Assembly (NCBI RefSeq): GCF_040712315.1
Contig: NC_134021.1
Span: forward strand, 27,552,001-27,616,000
Source: Castanea sativa
Taxonomy: Eukaryota; Streptophyta; Magnoliopsida; Fagales; Fagaceae
DNA length: 64,000 bases
Reading direction: 5' to 3'
This document shows, one piece after another, positions 45,285-56,305 of this stretch. The translations under genes and the position numbers were made by a program. The notes below the pieces were generated by a model. It did not search any database, was not told the origin of the DNA, and worked only from the letters and a program-made list of their open reading frames with translations. Position 1 is the first letter of the stretch. Each line of letters starts with the position of its first letter.

Positions 45285-46421
45285 CGCCAACAAGCCACCG
45301 TGCAAGCAAAGAAAAAGTTGGATGAGGTCGTGCCCCCTACCATGAGGACGGGTCCCCTAAAGCCGTTCCTTAAAAAGAGACCGATGGACAAAGTTGACCG
45401 TCCTGCCAAGAAGCCGAAGGTGGTGATTGGTTCAACCATCGAGGAGACGCCTTCGATTGGCAAACTACCTCCTGCCCCCCGTTATGGAAAAGGGAAGGGT
45501 TTGATGACGGCCCAGGGTCCCGTCGCTGAGCAATGACCCCCTCCTCTGCGAAGACTCGCATTATGCCATTGGACAACTCTCGTTCATTATCAAGGACAAT
45601 GACTATGAAGACTTGGTAACCATGCCACTGAGGCCATGGTGGAGACGGGCCTCTTCAGCTTGGCTCAGGTGTGTATTCGTCCTCTCTCTTTCCCGTCTCT
45701 CTGTTACCCTCACTTTTAACCTTGTTTTGTTTTGTTTTGTTTTGTTTTTTTTTTTGTTTTTTGTTTTTTGTTTTTTTGTTTTTTTGTTTTTTTGTTTTTT
45801 TGTTTTTTTGTTTTTTTGTTTTTTTGCAGGGGGTGCTAATGATGAAGGGCCTGATGGACCATAGCATGGCCCGTGAAGAGTTGGTTGGCCGTCTAAAGGA
45901 GAGGGTCGAGACCACGGAGACAGAGCAGAACGAGCTTAAAGCCTCATAGGAGGTTCATGTCAAAAAAATTGAAATCACAAGGCCCTAGAGGAGTTAGAGA
46001 ATCAGGCCGAGGCGCTGCAGAAGGTGCTTAAAGACAAGGAGGAGGAGTTCTCTTCTTTGAGGAAGCAAGTCCGTCAGGATAAAGAGGATGGAAAGACGGA
46101 GTTTCGCAACTCCGACGGTTCCCTCACTGAGCTTGGTGGCTGCTATGCTGACAGTTTTAATGAATGCCTTCGTCAGGTCTAGGCTCTTTTTCCTAACTTG
46201 GACATGTCTTGGGTCTCTTTGGATGATGTGGCCTAGATCCCCACCAGATCTGTCGCGTCACCAATGAGCTATTTGAGGGTGATCCCACTCCAGATGCTCA
46301 AGGTGACAGAGGAGCCGTTCCCTAGGATGGACAAGCTAAATACGTCGGTGATGAGAACTGTCCAGTTGATGAGGTCAAGGCAGCTGAGAAAGTAGTGGAC
46401 GAGGAGGCTCCTGCTGACTAG
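45285..46421 (+). pseudogene. Spliced antisense ORF of the Tat gypsy element
   Basis: The plus-strand coding sequence is opposite to the gypsy pol. Exon 1 (about 45285-45669) encodes a basic, Pro/Lys-rich segment (KPFLKKRP, GKGKGLMT), then after a stop at 45534 an acidic stretch and, in a shifted frame, ETGLFSLAQ at the exon end. The intron follows GT..AG rules from 45670 to 45829 or 45830. Exon 2 begins with MMKGLMDHSMAREELVGRL, a probable coiled coil, and later gives FNECLRQV and FPNLDMSWVSLDD pieces in other frames. Additional antisense ORFs near the 3' end are described for Tat-lineage elements such as Grande and Retand. Function unknown; several stops and shifts show this copy is dead. 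Confidence 0.6.
45722..45826. repeat. T(n)G microsatellite filling the antisense-ORF intron
   Basis: Repeated TTTTG and then TTTTTTTG units make up most of the intron, up to the acceptor TTTTTGCAG. It forms one long pyrimidine tract in the sense direction of the ORF. Frames through it are artefacts. Confidence 0.9.
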
Positions 46422-46750
46422 CCCTAGTCTTTTTGTAGACTTTATATGTTTTTTATTTTTATTTTATTCGTGGGATTTATTTTGAGTACAATAGGTTTGT
46501 AATCTTAATGTTGCCCACAAATTTTTGGGTTTTCTAATTATAAGTTTATTTGCTTCTGTTCTATCAAAGAGATATTGCATCTTTCATTCATCAGCTTGAA
46601 TGTCTTGGGCCATTTGTCTGCTTCATAAGTATGACTTAGTAGATTTTTAGGATGACCATAGTCCTTCCATATCATGGGTTGGACTCTTCAAATAAACGTG
46701 GTTCATCCACTTTCGTGTTTTAATAAATGATTCTGGCTTATCCTATTTTT
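46422..46750 (+). other. Region between antisense ORF and minisatellite
   Basis: Non-coding and T-rich at first (46440-46500); probably the 3' untranslated part of the antisense ORF. No poly(A) signal can be fixed. Confidence 0.4.
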
Positions 46751-47405
46751 CAAGGCACCCATGGGCATCCCTCGATCCGTCCGCCTATGTGGTTTACTTG
46801 TATGAATTTTATTTCTTGGGACCACCTTAGTATCCATCCACTTTTAGGACTTGCATATATTTGAGGGAGTTCTATGGGGACATATCCGTCCACTTAGGGA
46901 CTTGTATACATTTCAAGGAATTCCATGGAGATGTAGCCGTCCACTTAAGAACTTGAATAAAATTAAGCAACCCTTGGGATGCATCCTTCCCTTCCATGGA
47001 CTTACAAATTTCAAGGCATTTCTTGGGATTTCCTTGTATCCGTCCACTTATGGACTTAGGTAAATTTTAAGGCGTCCTTTGGATGCATCCATCCACTTGT
47101 GGAAGTTAATGAATTTCAAGGCATCCCTTGGGACACACCCATTTACTTACGTACAAATTTTGAGGCATCCCTTTGGGATGCGTCCGTCCACTCATGGACG
47201 TTGATAAATTTCAAGTCACTCCTTGGGTAGCTTCCATCCAGTTTAAGGACTTTTAATAAATCCCAAGGCATCCCTTGGGATGCGTTCGTCCACTTATGGA
47301 CTTATATAAATTTTAAGGCATCCTTTTGTGATGCATCTGTTGACTTATGGACTTTAATGAATGTTAGGCTATCCTTTTAGGATGCGCCCGTCCTCTTGAG
47401 GACTT
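46751..47405. repeat. Minisatellite of ~60-bp units, about eleven copies
   Basis: Units contain the phrases AAGGCATCCCTTGGGATGC, (G/C)(A/G)TCCGTCCACTTATGGACTT and TAAATTT, each diverged and of variable length (about 55-65 bases). The array lies between the antisense ORF and the end of pol. Tandem repeats in this 3' region are a known trait of Tat/Ogre-type elements. Confidence 0.88.
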
Positions 47406-47599
47406 AGTTGCAGATGCGGTTTTGTAGAGATGTATACATACACATGACATATCTGAATAACTTTTCTTATTATGATAAATACATGCATAAAAACTGTTCT
47501 TGAATGAATCGAAAGCTGCCCTTTGGGCTAAAAAGTACTGTAGATAATAATAAAAAATTAGAAAAAAATAAACTGGAAATAAGGAGTGGTGGTCTGTAT
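47406..47599. other. Spacer between minisatellite and pol
   Basis: AT-rich and non-coding; the pol C-terminus (HHPWN...-like end) begins just right of it. Confidence 0.5.
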
Positions 47600-49046
47600 G
47601 CCATCGTCTATTGGTAGTATTTCTTTAGGTGCTCGATGTTCCATGGATGATGCAACTTCTGTCCATCGAGTGTCTCCAAGTGATAGGTCCCTTTCCTCTG
47701 CCATGAAGTGATCCTGTAGGGTCCTTCCCAATTGGGTCCTAGCTTCCCTTAGGAAGGATCTCTTGTAGCACCCGTTACATTTCTTAGGACGAGGTCTCCA
47801 ACTTGGAAGTCCCTGTGTTTGACTCTGGAATTGTAGTGGTTGGCCATAAGGTCCTGGTACCATGCTAACCTTTATTTGGCTGCTGCCCTGACCTCGTTTG
47901 CTAGGTCCAGCTGTAGGCACATTGCTTCGTCGTTTCTATTCTCGTCGTGATTCTCCAACCTGCAGCTTGCGAGTTTGACCTCGGTAGGGATAACAGCCAC
48001 GCTCCCGTATGCTAGCTAGAAAGGTGTTTCCCTTGTTGGTGTCCTTGCCGTCATCCTGTATGCCCATAATACACTTGGCAGCATGTCTGGCCATATACCC
48101 TTTTCCCCTTCGAGCTGAGTCTTGATGATTTTAAGTAAGGATCACTTCGTGACCTTAACATATCCATTGGCCTGAGGGTTGCGGGTGAGGAGGAGTAATT
48201 CTTGATCCCCAACTATGAGTAAAAATCCCTAAATGAATCGTTGTCGAACTACTTCCCATTGTTTGAGACCAATACCCTAGGGATCCCATACCTGTAAATG
48301 ATGTTTTTCCATACGAAACTTCATATGTTTTTCTCCGTGATGGTGGCTAGCGCTTTAGCTTTTACCCATTTGGTAAAGTAATCTATCCCAACTACTAGGA
48401 ACCTCAGTTGTCTTGTCGCCTTCGGGAATGGGCCTATGATGTCTAACCTCCATTGAGCAATGGGCCATAGAGTTGCAATCGGAGTGAGCTCTTCCGTTGG
48501 CTGTCGAATGATGTTGCCGAACCTTTGACACTTGTCGCAAGCTTTGACATAGGCGTGGGCTTCTGCATGGTGAACTAATAGTATCCTACCCGAATAAGCT
48601 TGTGCACTAGTGACTGTGACCCCAAATGGTTCCCGTAGATCCCTTCGTGAACTTCCCTCATGACATAATCTGCTTCCTTGGGGCTTAAGCATCTTAGGTA
48701 TGGTCGGGAGAAGCCTCTTTTGTACAAGACATCCTTTATTAGGACGAATCTTGCCACTTGAAGCTTCAGCTTCCTTGCGGCCTCCCTACCGTTGGGTAGT
48801 GTGCCATCTTTCAAGTATGAAACTATCGGTGTGGTCCAGTTATTGTTCGAGCCTATTTCCTGTACATCGACATCATCTATTAGAGGTAAAAGTTGAACAA
48901 AAGAAAGTACCTTAGTGGGGATGAGAATGTGTTCTGCTGATGCGGCCTTGGCAAGACAGTCGGCTTGCTCGTTCTCTTCCCTTGGGATTTGAACAAACTT
49001 GTCCCAAAGATCGACCATTCGTCTCCTTACTTGCTCCAGGTATTTC
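47600..49046 (-). pseudogene. Tat gypsy RNase H end and integrase
   Basis: From the right: the end of RNase H (FVQIPREENEQADCLAKAAS), a linker, the integrase zinc-binding part (GNHLGSQSLVHKLIRVGYY, then CDKCQRF), and the catalytic core start with WRLDIIGPFP and GIDYFTKW. After the stop near 48321 the core continues only in other frames, including a GTRWTE/HRAPKE-type shadow of the C-terminal part near 47600-47900. A CKDEAEAYVK-type segment is disturbed by a frameshift near 48600. The copia III TSD ATTTC marks the right edge. Confidence 0.82.
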
Positions 49047-50436
49047 TGATGGAAATATGCATGTACGCAACGGAAAAACTATCGGATTTACTTCATTCAT
49101 AAATGTTAACATGCACTATGTAAGTTCAGAATTTTAGAACAAGAGAGTGTACCTTGGAGTGGTGAATTACAAAACCGAAGATCAGAAGCACTTGGGAACA
49201 CTTTCAATCTTCACTTCAATTCTACTAATGCCCAAGATGTGTGGTCTCTCAATCAGTTCCAAAGGGAGAATGTCAAAAAGTGTCTAACACTTCTTACACT
49301 ACTTCGTAATAGTGTTCTTGAAATCCTCTACAAAAAATTCTGTATTTTTCTCCCTTTGTATCTAATTGATTATCTAATTGGGCTAGCCTTTTGGGCCTTT
49401 CTAATTGGGCTTAAGTGTGTGGCTTGGAGTGGGACCAAAAGGGACCAATAAAACACTAGCTCTAATGGGCCTTGGGCTTTTCTGTCAACTATTGACAAGT
49501 CCAAAGTTATCATTAACTATATTTAATACCATTATATAAATATAGTTACACTCTAGGCCTTATTTATAAATTATATCCCAAGATTTTATTATACATGCAA
49601 CCCCTTCATAAAATATTCGTAGTAACACAAAGTCATAAATGTAGACTCCCACTTAGTAAATTAATACATCTTATCCTTGAGTACCCGGTTTAATCCTTTA
49701 AGTTATTCATCATATATTTATGAAATCTAATTCTATAAATATATACTTTAGTAACTTCTTACCAAAGTGGTTAGGCCTAACTCTTTGAATAACAAACCCA
49801 TTAAATTTATCTCAAGGGAATATTTTGTATCTCTATTAAGAGACCATGAATTCCATCTTGAGAATATATGTTCCATCAACACTAAATGTGACTGCCCAAC
49901 ATACTAAGATTTTGATCGTTACTATAGATCTCACTCTTGATATATCCAAGCAACCTACACCTTATGATCAAGTCTATTATTCTCTCAGGATTAATAGTTT
50001 ATGCAAATATAAGTTGTGAGTTTATTATTCATTTGACAGTCGTTAGGAGAATAATAAATCTCACATCGGTCCAGTTCAATATGTTTTAATTCTTGAAACA
50101 TATCAGCTAGAAATCTCCATTTCCATGATCAAGACAAATCATCTTAGTTGATTTGTTATAGTCTTCGCAGATGAAATGCCCAATTTCATCACTGACTATG
50201 AACTAAAATTCTGAGTTTACAAAGAACTTGTGATTTATAATTTTTGTGATTAAATCACATAAATCACATACTATGCATCTGATGGACTATATGATAATGT
50301 TCCTATATTCATGTTACCATTATTTTAGATAAAAATAAAACAATTTTATTAAACAAAACATTAAGTCATACATAATGTCATACATAATAACATACATAAC
50401 ATCATATAATAGGATTTAAGGGCACTAATCCTAACA
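49047..50436 (-). repeat. 3' LTR of Copia-III
   Basis: 1390 bases; starts TGATGGAAA and ends CCTAACA on the plus strand. It aligns with the right LTR and the Copia-1 LTR. Confidence 0.92.
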
Positions 50437-50452
50437 ATCTCCCACTTGCCCT
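50437..50452 (-). other. Polypurine tract of Copia-III
   Basis: On the minus strand the sequence is GGGCAAGTGGGAGATT directly before the LTR, the usual copia tract. Confidence 0.85.
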
Positions 50453-50460
50453 AAAGACAA

Positions 50461-53414
50461 TTGTGCACTAATCTAACTCCCATCTCCTCCAAATGTGACT
50501 CGAAAGTCCTTTGGGGCAAGGCTTTGGTAAAGGGATCCGCTAGATTCTTTGCACCATCAATCTTTGCTACAACCACATCTCTTTGAGCAATAATGTCTCG
50601 AATGATGTGGTACTTTCTTTCAATGCGCTTTCCTTTCTTGTGATTCCTTGGATCTTTGGATTATGTAACCGTTCCACTATTGTTGCAAAACAATGTGATG
50701 GGAACTTGCTTAATTCTCACAACACCAAGATCAGAAAGGAATTTCTTGAGCTAAACAACCTCCTTTGCTGCTTCACAAGCCGCAACATACTCGGCTTCCA
50801 TGGTGGAGTCGACAATACAAGATTGCTTAACACTCCTCCAACTTATGGCTCTATCTCCCAAGGTGAATACACAACCTGACGTGGATTTTCTGAAATCTAG
50901 ATCCAACTGAAAATCTGAATCTATATAGCCAATAGGAATAAAATCCTCACACCGGCAAACAAGCATATAATCTCTCGTTCTCCGTAGATACTTGAGAATA
51001 TGCTTTACAACTTGCCAATGTTTAGGTCTTGGATTTGATTGATATTAGCTGACCATGCCAATTGAATAACAAATATCCGGTCTAGTACAAAGCATGGCAT
51101 ACATGAGACTTCCCACAGCAGAAGCATAGGGAACTTGTCTCATCATATTTTCTTCCTCTTGAGTCTTAGGCCTTTGGTCATCAGACAGAAGAACTCCATG
51201 TCTAAAAGGAAGTAATCCTTTCTTGGAGTTTTGCATGCTAAACCGTTCTAGAACCTTATCAATATATCCAGCTTGTGACAAACCTAACATCTTATTCTTT
51301 CGATCTCGCCAAAACTTGATCCCTAGAATATAGTTAGCTTCACCCAAGTCCTTCATATCAAATTGGCTTGACAACCAAACTTTAATCGATGACATTACCC
51401 CTACGTCATTTCCAATGAGTAGAATGTCATCTACATAAAGCACTAGGAACATTACTACTTTGTCTTGATGTCTCTTGTACACACATGGTTCATCAAGATT
51501 TTGTTCAAAACCAAATGATTTGATTGCCTGATCAAATTTGATGTTCCATGACCTAGATGCTTGCTTAAGTCCATAAATGGACATTTTCAACTTGCATACC
51601 AAATGCTCTTGGTTCTTTGCTATGAAATCTTCCGGTTGCAACATGTAGATTTCTTCTTCAAGATTGCCATTAAGAAATGCAATCTTGACATTCATTTGCC
51701 AAATCTCATAATCATCATGAGCAGCAATGGATAAGAGAATTCTGATAGATTTAAGCATGGCTACTGGCGAAAAAGTTTCATCATAGTCAATGCCTTCTTT
51801 TTGTGTATACCCTTTAGCCACTAGTCTTACTTTAAAGGTTTCAACCTTTCCATCTATCCATCTCTTCCTCTTGTATACCCATTTACGATCAACAAGTTTA
51901 ATGCCGTTAGGCGCCTCTACAAGATCCTAAACTTGATTGGAATACATGAAATCTAATTCAGATTTCATATAGCTTGGACCCAAGGATGTGCATCTACATC
52001 ATTTATTGCTTAATCATAAGTGTAAGGATCCGATTCTGCCTCTTCTAAGATAGCTTCATAAGTTTCTCCCAAACCTATAAATCTCACAGGAGGCCGAACA
52101 ATTCTCCCACTACGATGAGGCACCTGCGTACTAGACATCTCATGAGTGGTATCTTGTGGTGTATCCAATACAACCACATCATCCCTAGTTTTATCCAACG
52201 ATTGTTGATTTATAGATTCATTCATTTCAGCCAATACAACTCTACTTCTAGGAGTAAAATTATTCATAGAGTCATTTTCCAAAAATCTAGCATTTGTACT
52301 AACAAAAACTTTGTTATCATTTCGACTATAGAATAAATAACCCCTAGTTTCTTTTGGATAACCCACAAGCAAACATACTTCTGATTTTGGTTCCAACTTA
52401 TCAGGCCTCCCTTTTAGCACATGTGCTGGACAACCCCAAATATGGAGATACCTCATACTAGGCTTACGCCCACTCCACAGTTCCATGGGTGTTTTGGGAA
52501 CAGATTTTGATGGAACTAAATTCAAAAGATGTATTGCTGTATCTAAGACATACCCCCAAAAAGAAATTGGTAAAATTGAATAACTCATCATGGACCTAAC
52601 CATTTCCAAAAGAGTCCTATTCCTTCTCTCCGCTACACTGTTTTGTTGAGGAGTTCCAGGTACAGTCAATTGGGATATAATCCCATTCTAAATTAGGTAA
52701 TCATTGAAATCTCCAAGAAGGTATTCGCCACCTTGATCAGATCGAATGACCTTTATGCGTTTGCCTAATTGATTCTCAACTTCAGTCCTAAACTTTTTGA
52801 ACTTTTCAAAGGCTTCGGACTTCCGTCTCATTAGGTACACATAACCATATCTTGAGTAATCATCCGTGAAGGTGATGAAGTACTCATAACCTCCTTTTGC
52901 TTAGGTTGACATAGGACCACATACATCTGTATGAACTGATTCAAGAAATTCTTGGGCTCTTCTACCTTTTGCATTAAAAGCCGTTTGGTCATTTTACCTT
53001 CCAAACAAGATTCGCAAATAGGAAATTCATCAAAGTCCATGGGCTATAAAAGTCCATCTTTGATTAGTCTTTGAATTCTATTTGAATTAATATGACCCAA
53101 ACGCAAGTGCCAAAGATATGCATCATTAGAAGGAAACTTTCTCTTTGATGATTTTACATGAGAGTTACTATCTAATTCAGAATTGTATAATTCATGCATA
53201 TCAGGAGTTAAAATATAAAGACTATCCACAATATTGCTAGAACAGATAAACATTTTATCTTTCTTTGTTACAACATTGTCTTTCAGGACAATACAATACC
53301 CATATTTAGCTAAATAAGTTGCAAAAATTAAATTCCTACGAACATTAGGTACAAACAGACAGTCTTCCAACATTAAAACTCTAGTACTGAAACATAAATT
53401 AAGCACTCCAACAG
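50461..53414 (-). pseudogene. Copia-III Pol: integrase, RT and RNase H
   Basis: From the right: the end of protease/GAG-pre-integrase (53044-53414, HLRLGHINSNRIQRL), a zinc region (CESCLEGK near 53010), and integrase (52010-52669 with TPQQNSVAERRNRTL, keeping the catalytic Glu). The reverse transcriptase follows (51045-51821, YVDDILL near 51420), then RNase H (50461-51040, STMEAEYVAACEAA). Frames change at about 53040, 52670 and 51840, and a TAG interrupts RNase H near 51042. The RT stretch of 258 residues is open. The sequence runs parallel to Copia-1 with many substitutions. Confidence 0.9.
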
Positions 53415-54689
53415 ATACCTTGGAGCAATGAATTTCAAAACCGAAGATTAGAAGCATTTAGGAACACTTTCAATCTTCACTCCAATTTCACTAACGCCCA
53501 AGATGTGTGGTCTCTCAATCAGTTCCAAAGGAAGAATCTCAAAAAGTATCTAACACTTCTTACACCACTTCGCAATAGTGTTCTTGAAATCCTCTATAGA
53601 AAATTCTGTATGTTTCTCCCTTTGTATCTAATTGATTATCTAATTGGGCTAGCCTTTTGGGCCTTTCTAATTGGGCTTAAGTGTGTGGCTTGGAATGGGA
53701 CCAAAAGGGACCAATAAGACACTAGCTCTAATGGGCCTTGGGCTTTTCTGTCAACTCTTGACAAGTGCAAAGTTACCATTAACTATATTTAATACCACTA
53801 TATAAATATAGTTGCACTCTAGGCCTTATTTATAAATTATATCCCAAGACTTTATTGTACATGCAACCCCTTCATAAAATATTCGTAGTAACACAAAATC
53901 ATAAATGTAGACTCCCACTTTGTAAATTACTACATTTTATCCTTGAGTACTCGGTTTAATCCTTTAAGTTATTCATCATATATTTATGAAATCCAATTCC
54001 ATAAATATATAATTTAGTAACTTCTTACCAAAGTGGTTAGGCCTAACTCTCTGAATAACAAACCCATTAAACTTATCTCAAGGAAATATTTTGTATCTCC
54101 ATTAAGAGACTATGAATTCCATCTTGAGAATGTATGTTCCATCAACACTAAATGTGGTTGCCCAAAATACTGAGATTTTGACCGTTGCTATAGATCTCAC
54201 TCCTGATATATCAAAGCAACCTACACCTTATAATCAAATCCATTATTCTCTCAAGATTAAGAGTGCATGCAAATATAAGTCGTGAGTTTATTATTCATTT
54301 GACAGTCGTTAGGAGAATAATAAATCTCATACCGGTCCAGTTCAATATGTTTTAATTCTTAAAACATATCAACATATCAACTAGAAATCTCCATTTCCAT
54401 GATCAAGACAAATCATCTTAGTTGATATGTTATAGTCTTCGCAGATGAAATGTCCAATTTCATCATCGACTACGAACTAAAATTTTGAGTTTACAAAGAA
54501 CTTGTGATTTATATCTTCTATGACTAAATCACATACTATGCATCTCATGGACTATATGATAATGTCCCTATATTCATGTTATCATTATTTTAGATAATAA
54601 TAAATTTATTTTATTAAACACAACATTAAGTCATACATAATAACATACATAGCATCATACAATAGTATTTAAGGGCACTAATCCGAACA
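53415..54689 (-). repeat. 5' LTR of Copia-III, truncated
   Basis: It starts inside the LTR at the 'taccttgga' phrase (equivalent to about 49150 in the left LTR) and ends CCGAACA at 54689. The primer binding site is lost with the deletion. Confidence 0.9.
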
Positions 54690-54694
54690 ATTTC

Positions 54695-54896
54695 TATATT
54701 TGTTCACCTTTGCATTACCATTCACCTGACTTGTGACCACCTAAGAATTGCAATACATCATCATACTCGTAGGCGCTGCTACTTTGGTTAGATCCAATCC
54801 TGCCATTAAAGTTTTGTACTCTGCCTCATTGTTGGTTGGAGGGAAGTCGAGATGAATCATGCACTCGATCTCGTCCTCTTCTTGAGAATGGAGTAC
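54695..54896 (-). pseudogene. Tat gypsy RNase H, middle fragment
   Basis: The minus strand encodes VLHSQEEDEIECMIHLD, then FPPTNNEAEYKTLMAGLDL with the RNase H Glu, then a region with a stop after YCNS and VVTSQVNG. It is enclosed between Copia-III and Copia-IV. Removing Copia-IV and one TSD copy joins it in frame to GGAGT at 62569. The flank 54897-54901 is TATAC. Confidence 0.82.
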
Positions 54897-54901
54897 TATA
54901 C

Positions 54902-56305
54902 TATTGGAAAAACATGTGAAAATACTTGTTTGTATCTCATACCAAACATGCGCAGCGGAAAAAATTAACGGATCTACTTTATTCGCAATTGATAACATGT
55001 ACTATGTAAGTTTCAAAATTAGAGAACAAGAAAGCGTACCTTGGTGCGGTGAAATTCAAAACCGAAGATCAGAAGCACTTGGGAATACTTTTAATCTTCA
55101 CTCCAATTCCACTTAATGCCTAAGATGTGTGGTCTCTCAATCAGTTTCCAAGGAGAGAATAGGAGAGTGTCCAACACTCACATATAAAACCATTTCATTC
55201 CTTGTGTGTTCTTAATGAAAATTCTCATGAAAAAGTCTCATAGAAATTTTGTATGTTTCTCTCCTTATATATATAACTGATTATCTAATTGGGCTAGCCT
55301 TTTTGGCCATTCCAATTAGGCTCTTGTGTGTGGCTTGAAGTACGACCAAAAGGGACCAATAAGACACTAGCTCCAATGGGCCTTGGGCTTTTCTGTCAAC
55401 TCTTGACAAGTTCAAAGTTACCATTAACTATATTTAATACCACTATATAAATCTAGTTGCACTCTAGGCCTTATCTATAAATTATATCCCAAGACTTTAT
55501 TGTATATGCAACCCCTTCATAAAATATTCGTAGTAATACAAAATCATGAATGTAGACTGCCACTTTGTAAATTACTACATCTTATCCTTGAGTACCCGGT
55601 TTAATCCTTTATGTTATTCATTATATATTTATGAAATCCAATTCCATAGATATATACTTTAGTAACTCCTTACTAAAGTGGTTGGGCCCAACTCTCTGAA
55701 TAACCAAATCTATTAAACTTATCTCAAGGGAATATTTTGTATCTCCGTTAAGAGACTATGAATTCCATCTTGAGAATACATGTTCCATCAACACTAAATG
55801 TGGCTGCCAAACATACTGAGGTTTTGACCGTAACTAATAGATCTCACACTTCATATATCAAAGCAACCTACATCTCATGATCAAGTCCATTATTCTCTCA
55901 GGATTTAGAGTTGATGTAAATAGAAGTCGTGAGATTTATTATTCATTTGACAGTCGTTAGGAGAATAATAAATCTCACAGCGGTCCAGTTCAATATGTCT
56001 TAACTCTTAAAACATATCAACATACCAACTAGAAATCTCCATTTCCATGATCAAGACAAATCATCTTAGTTGATATGTTATAGTCTTCGCAGATGAGACG
56101 TCCAATTTCATCACCGACTACGAACTACATTTTGAGTTTACAAGGAACTTGTGATTTACATCTTCTGTGAATAAATCACATATAATGCATCTCATGGACT
56201 AAGATAATGTCCCATTAGTTCATTTATAAATAGTCTCATATAATTAAACAATTTAATTATTTATAACATGCCAATGAAGTGGATTTTAGGGCATAAACCC
56301 CAACA
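54902..56305 (-). repeat. 3' LTR of Copia-IV
   Basis: 1404 bases, from TATTGGAAAAACATG to AACCCCAACA in plus-strand order. It carries a single copy of the 32-base unit that is triplicated in the other LTR. Confidence 0.9.

Larger units (their letters stand above)
49047..54689 (-). mobile_element. Copia-III: Ty1/copia element, TSD ATTTC
   Basis: The 3' LTR (49047-50436) is followed by a polypurine tract, a degenerate pol and a 5'-truncated right LTR (53415-54689). ATTTC flanks both ends (49042-49046 and 54690-54694). Gag, protease, leader, primer site and the first ~100 bases (plus-strand order) of the right LTR are missing: pol joins the LTR directly at about 53414. The intact TSD shows that this deletion occurred after insertion. 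The family is the same as Copia-1. Confidence 0.92.

Noticed and set aside
45613..45949. Frames rich in Phe or Lys across the T7G tract
   Set aside because: They are translations of a microsatellite intron with clear splice sites.
46751..47405. CRISPR-like array
   Set aside because: Units are diverged, lack constant-length spacers and lie in a plant retroelement; it is a minisatellite.
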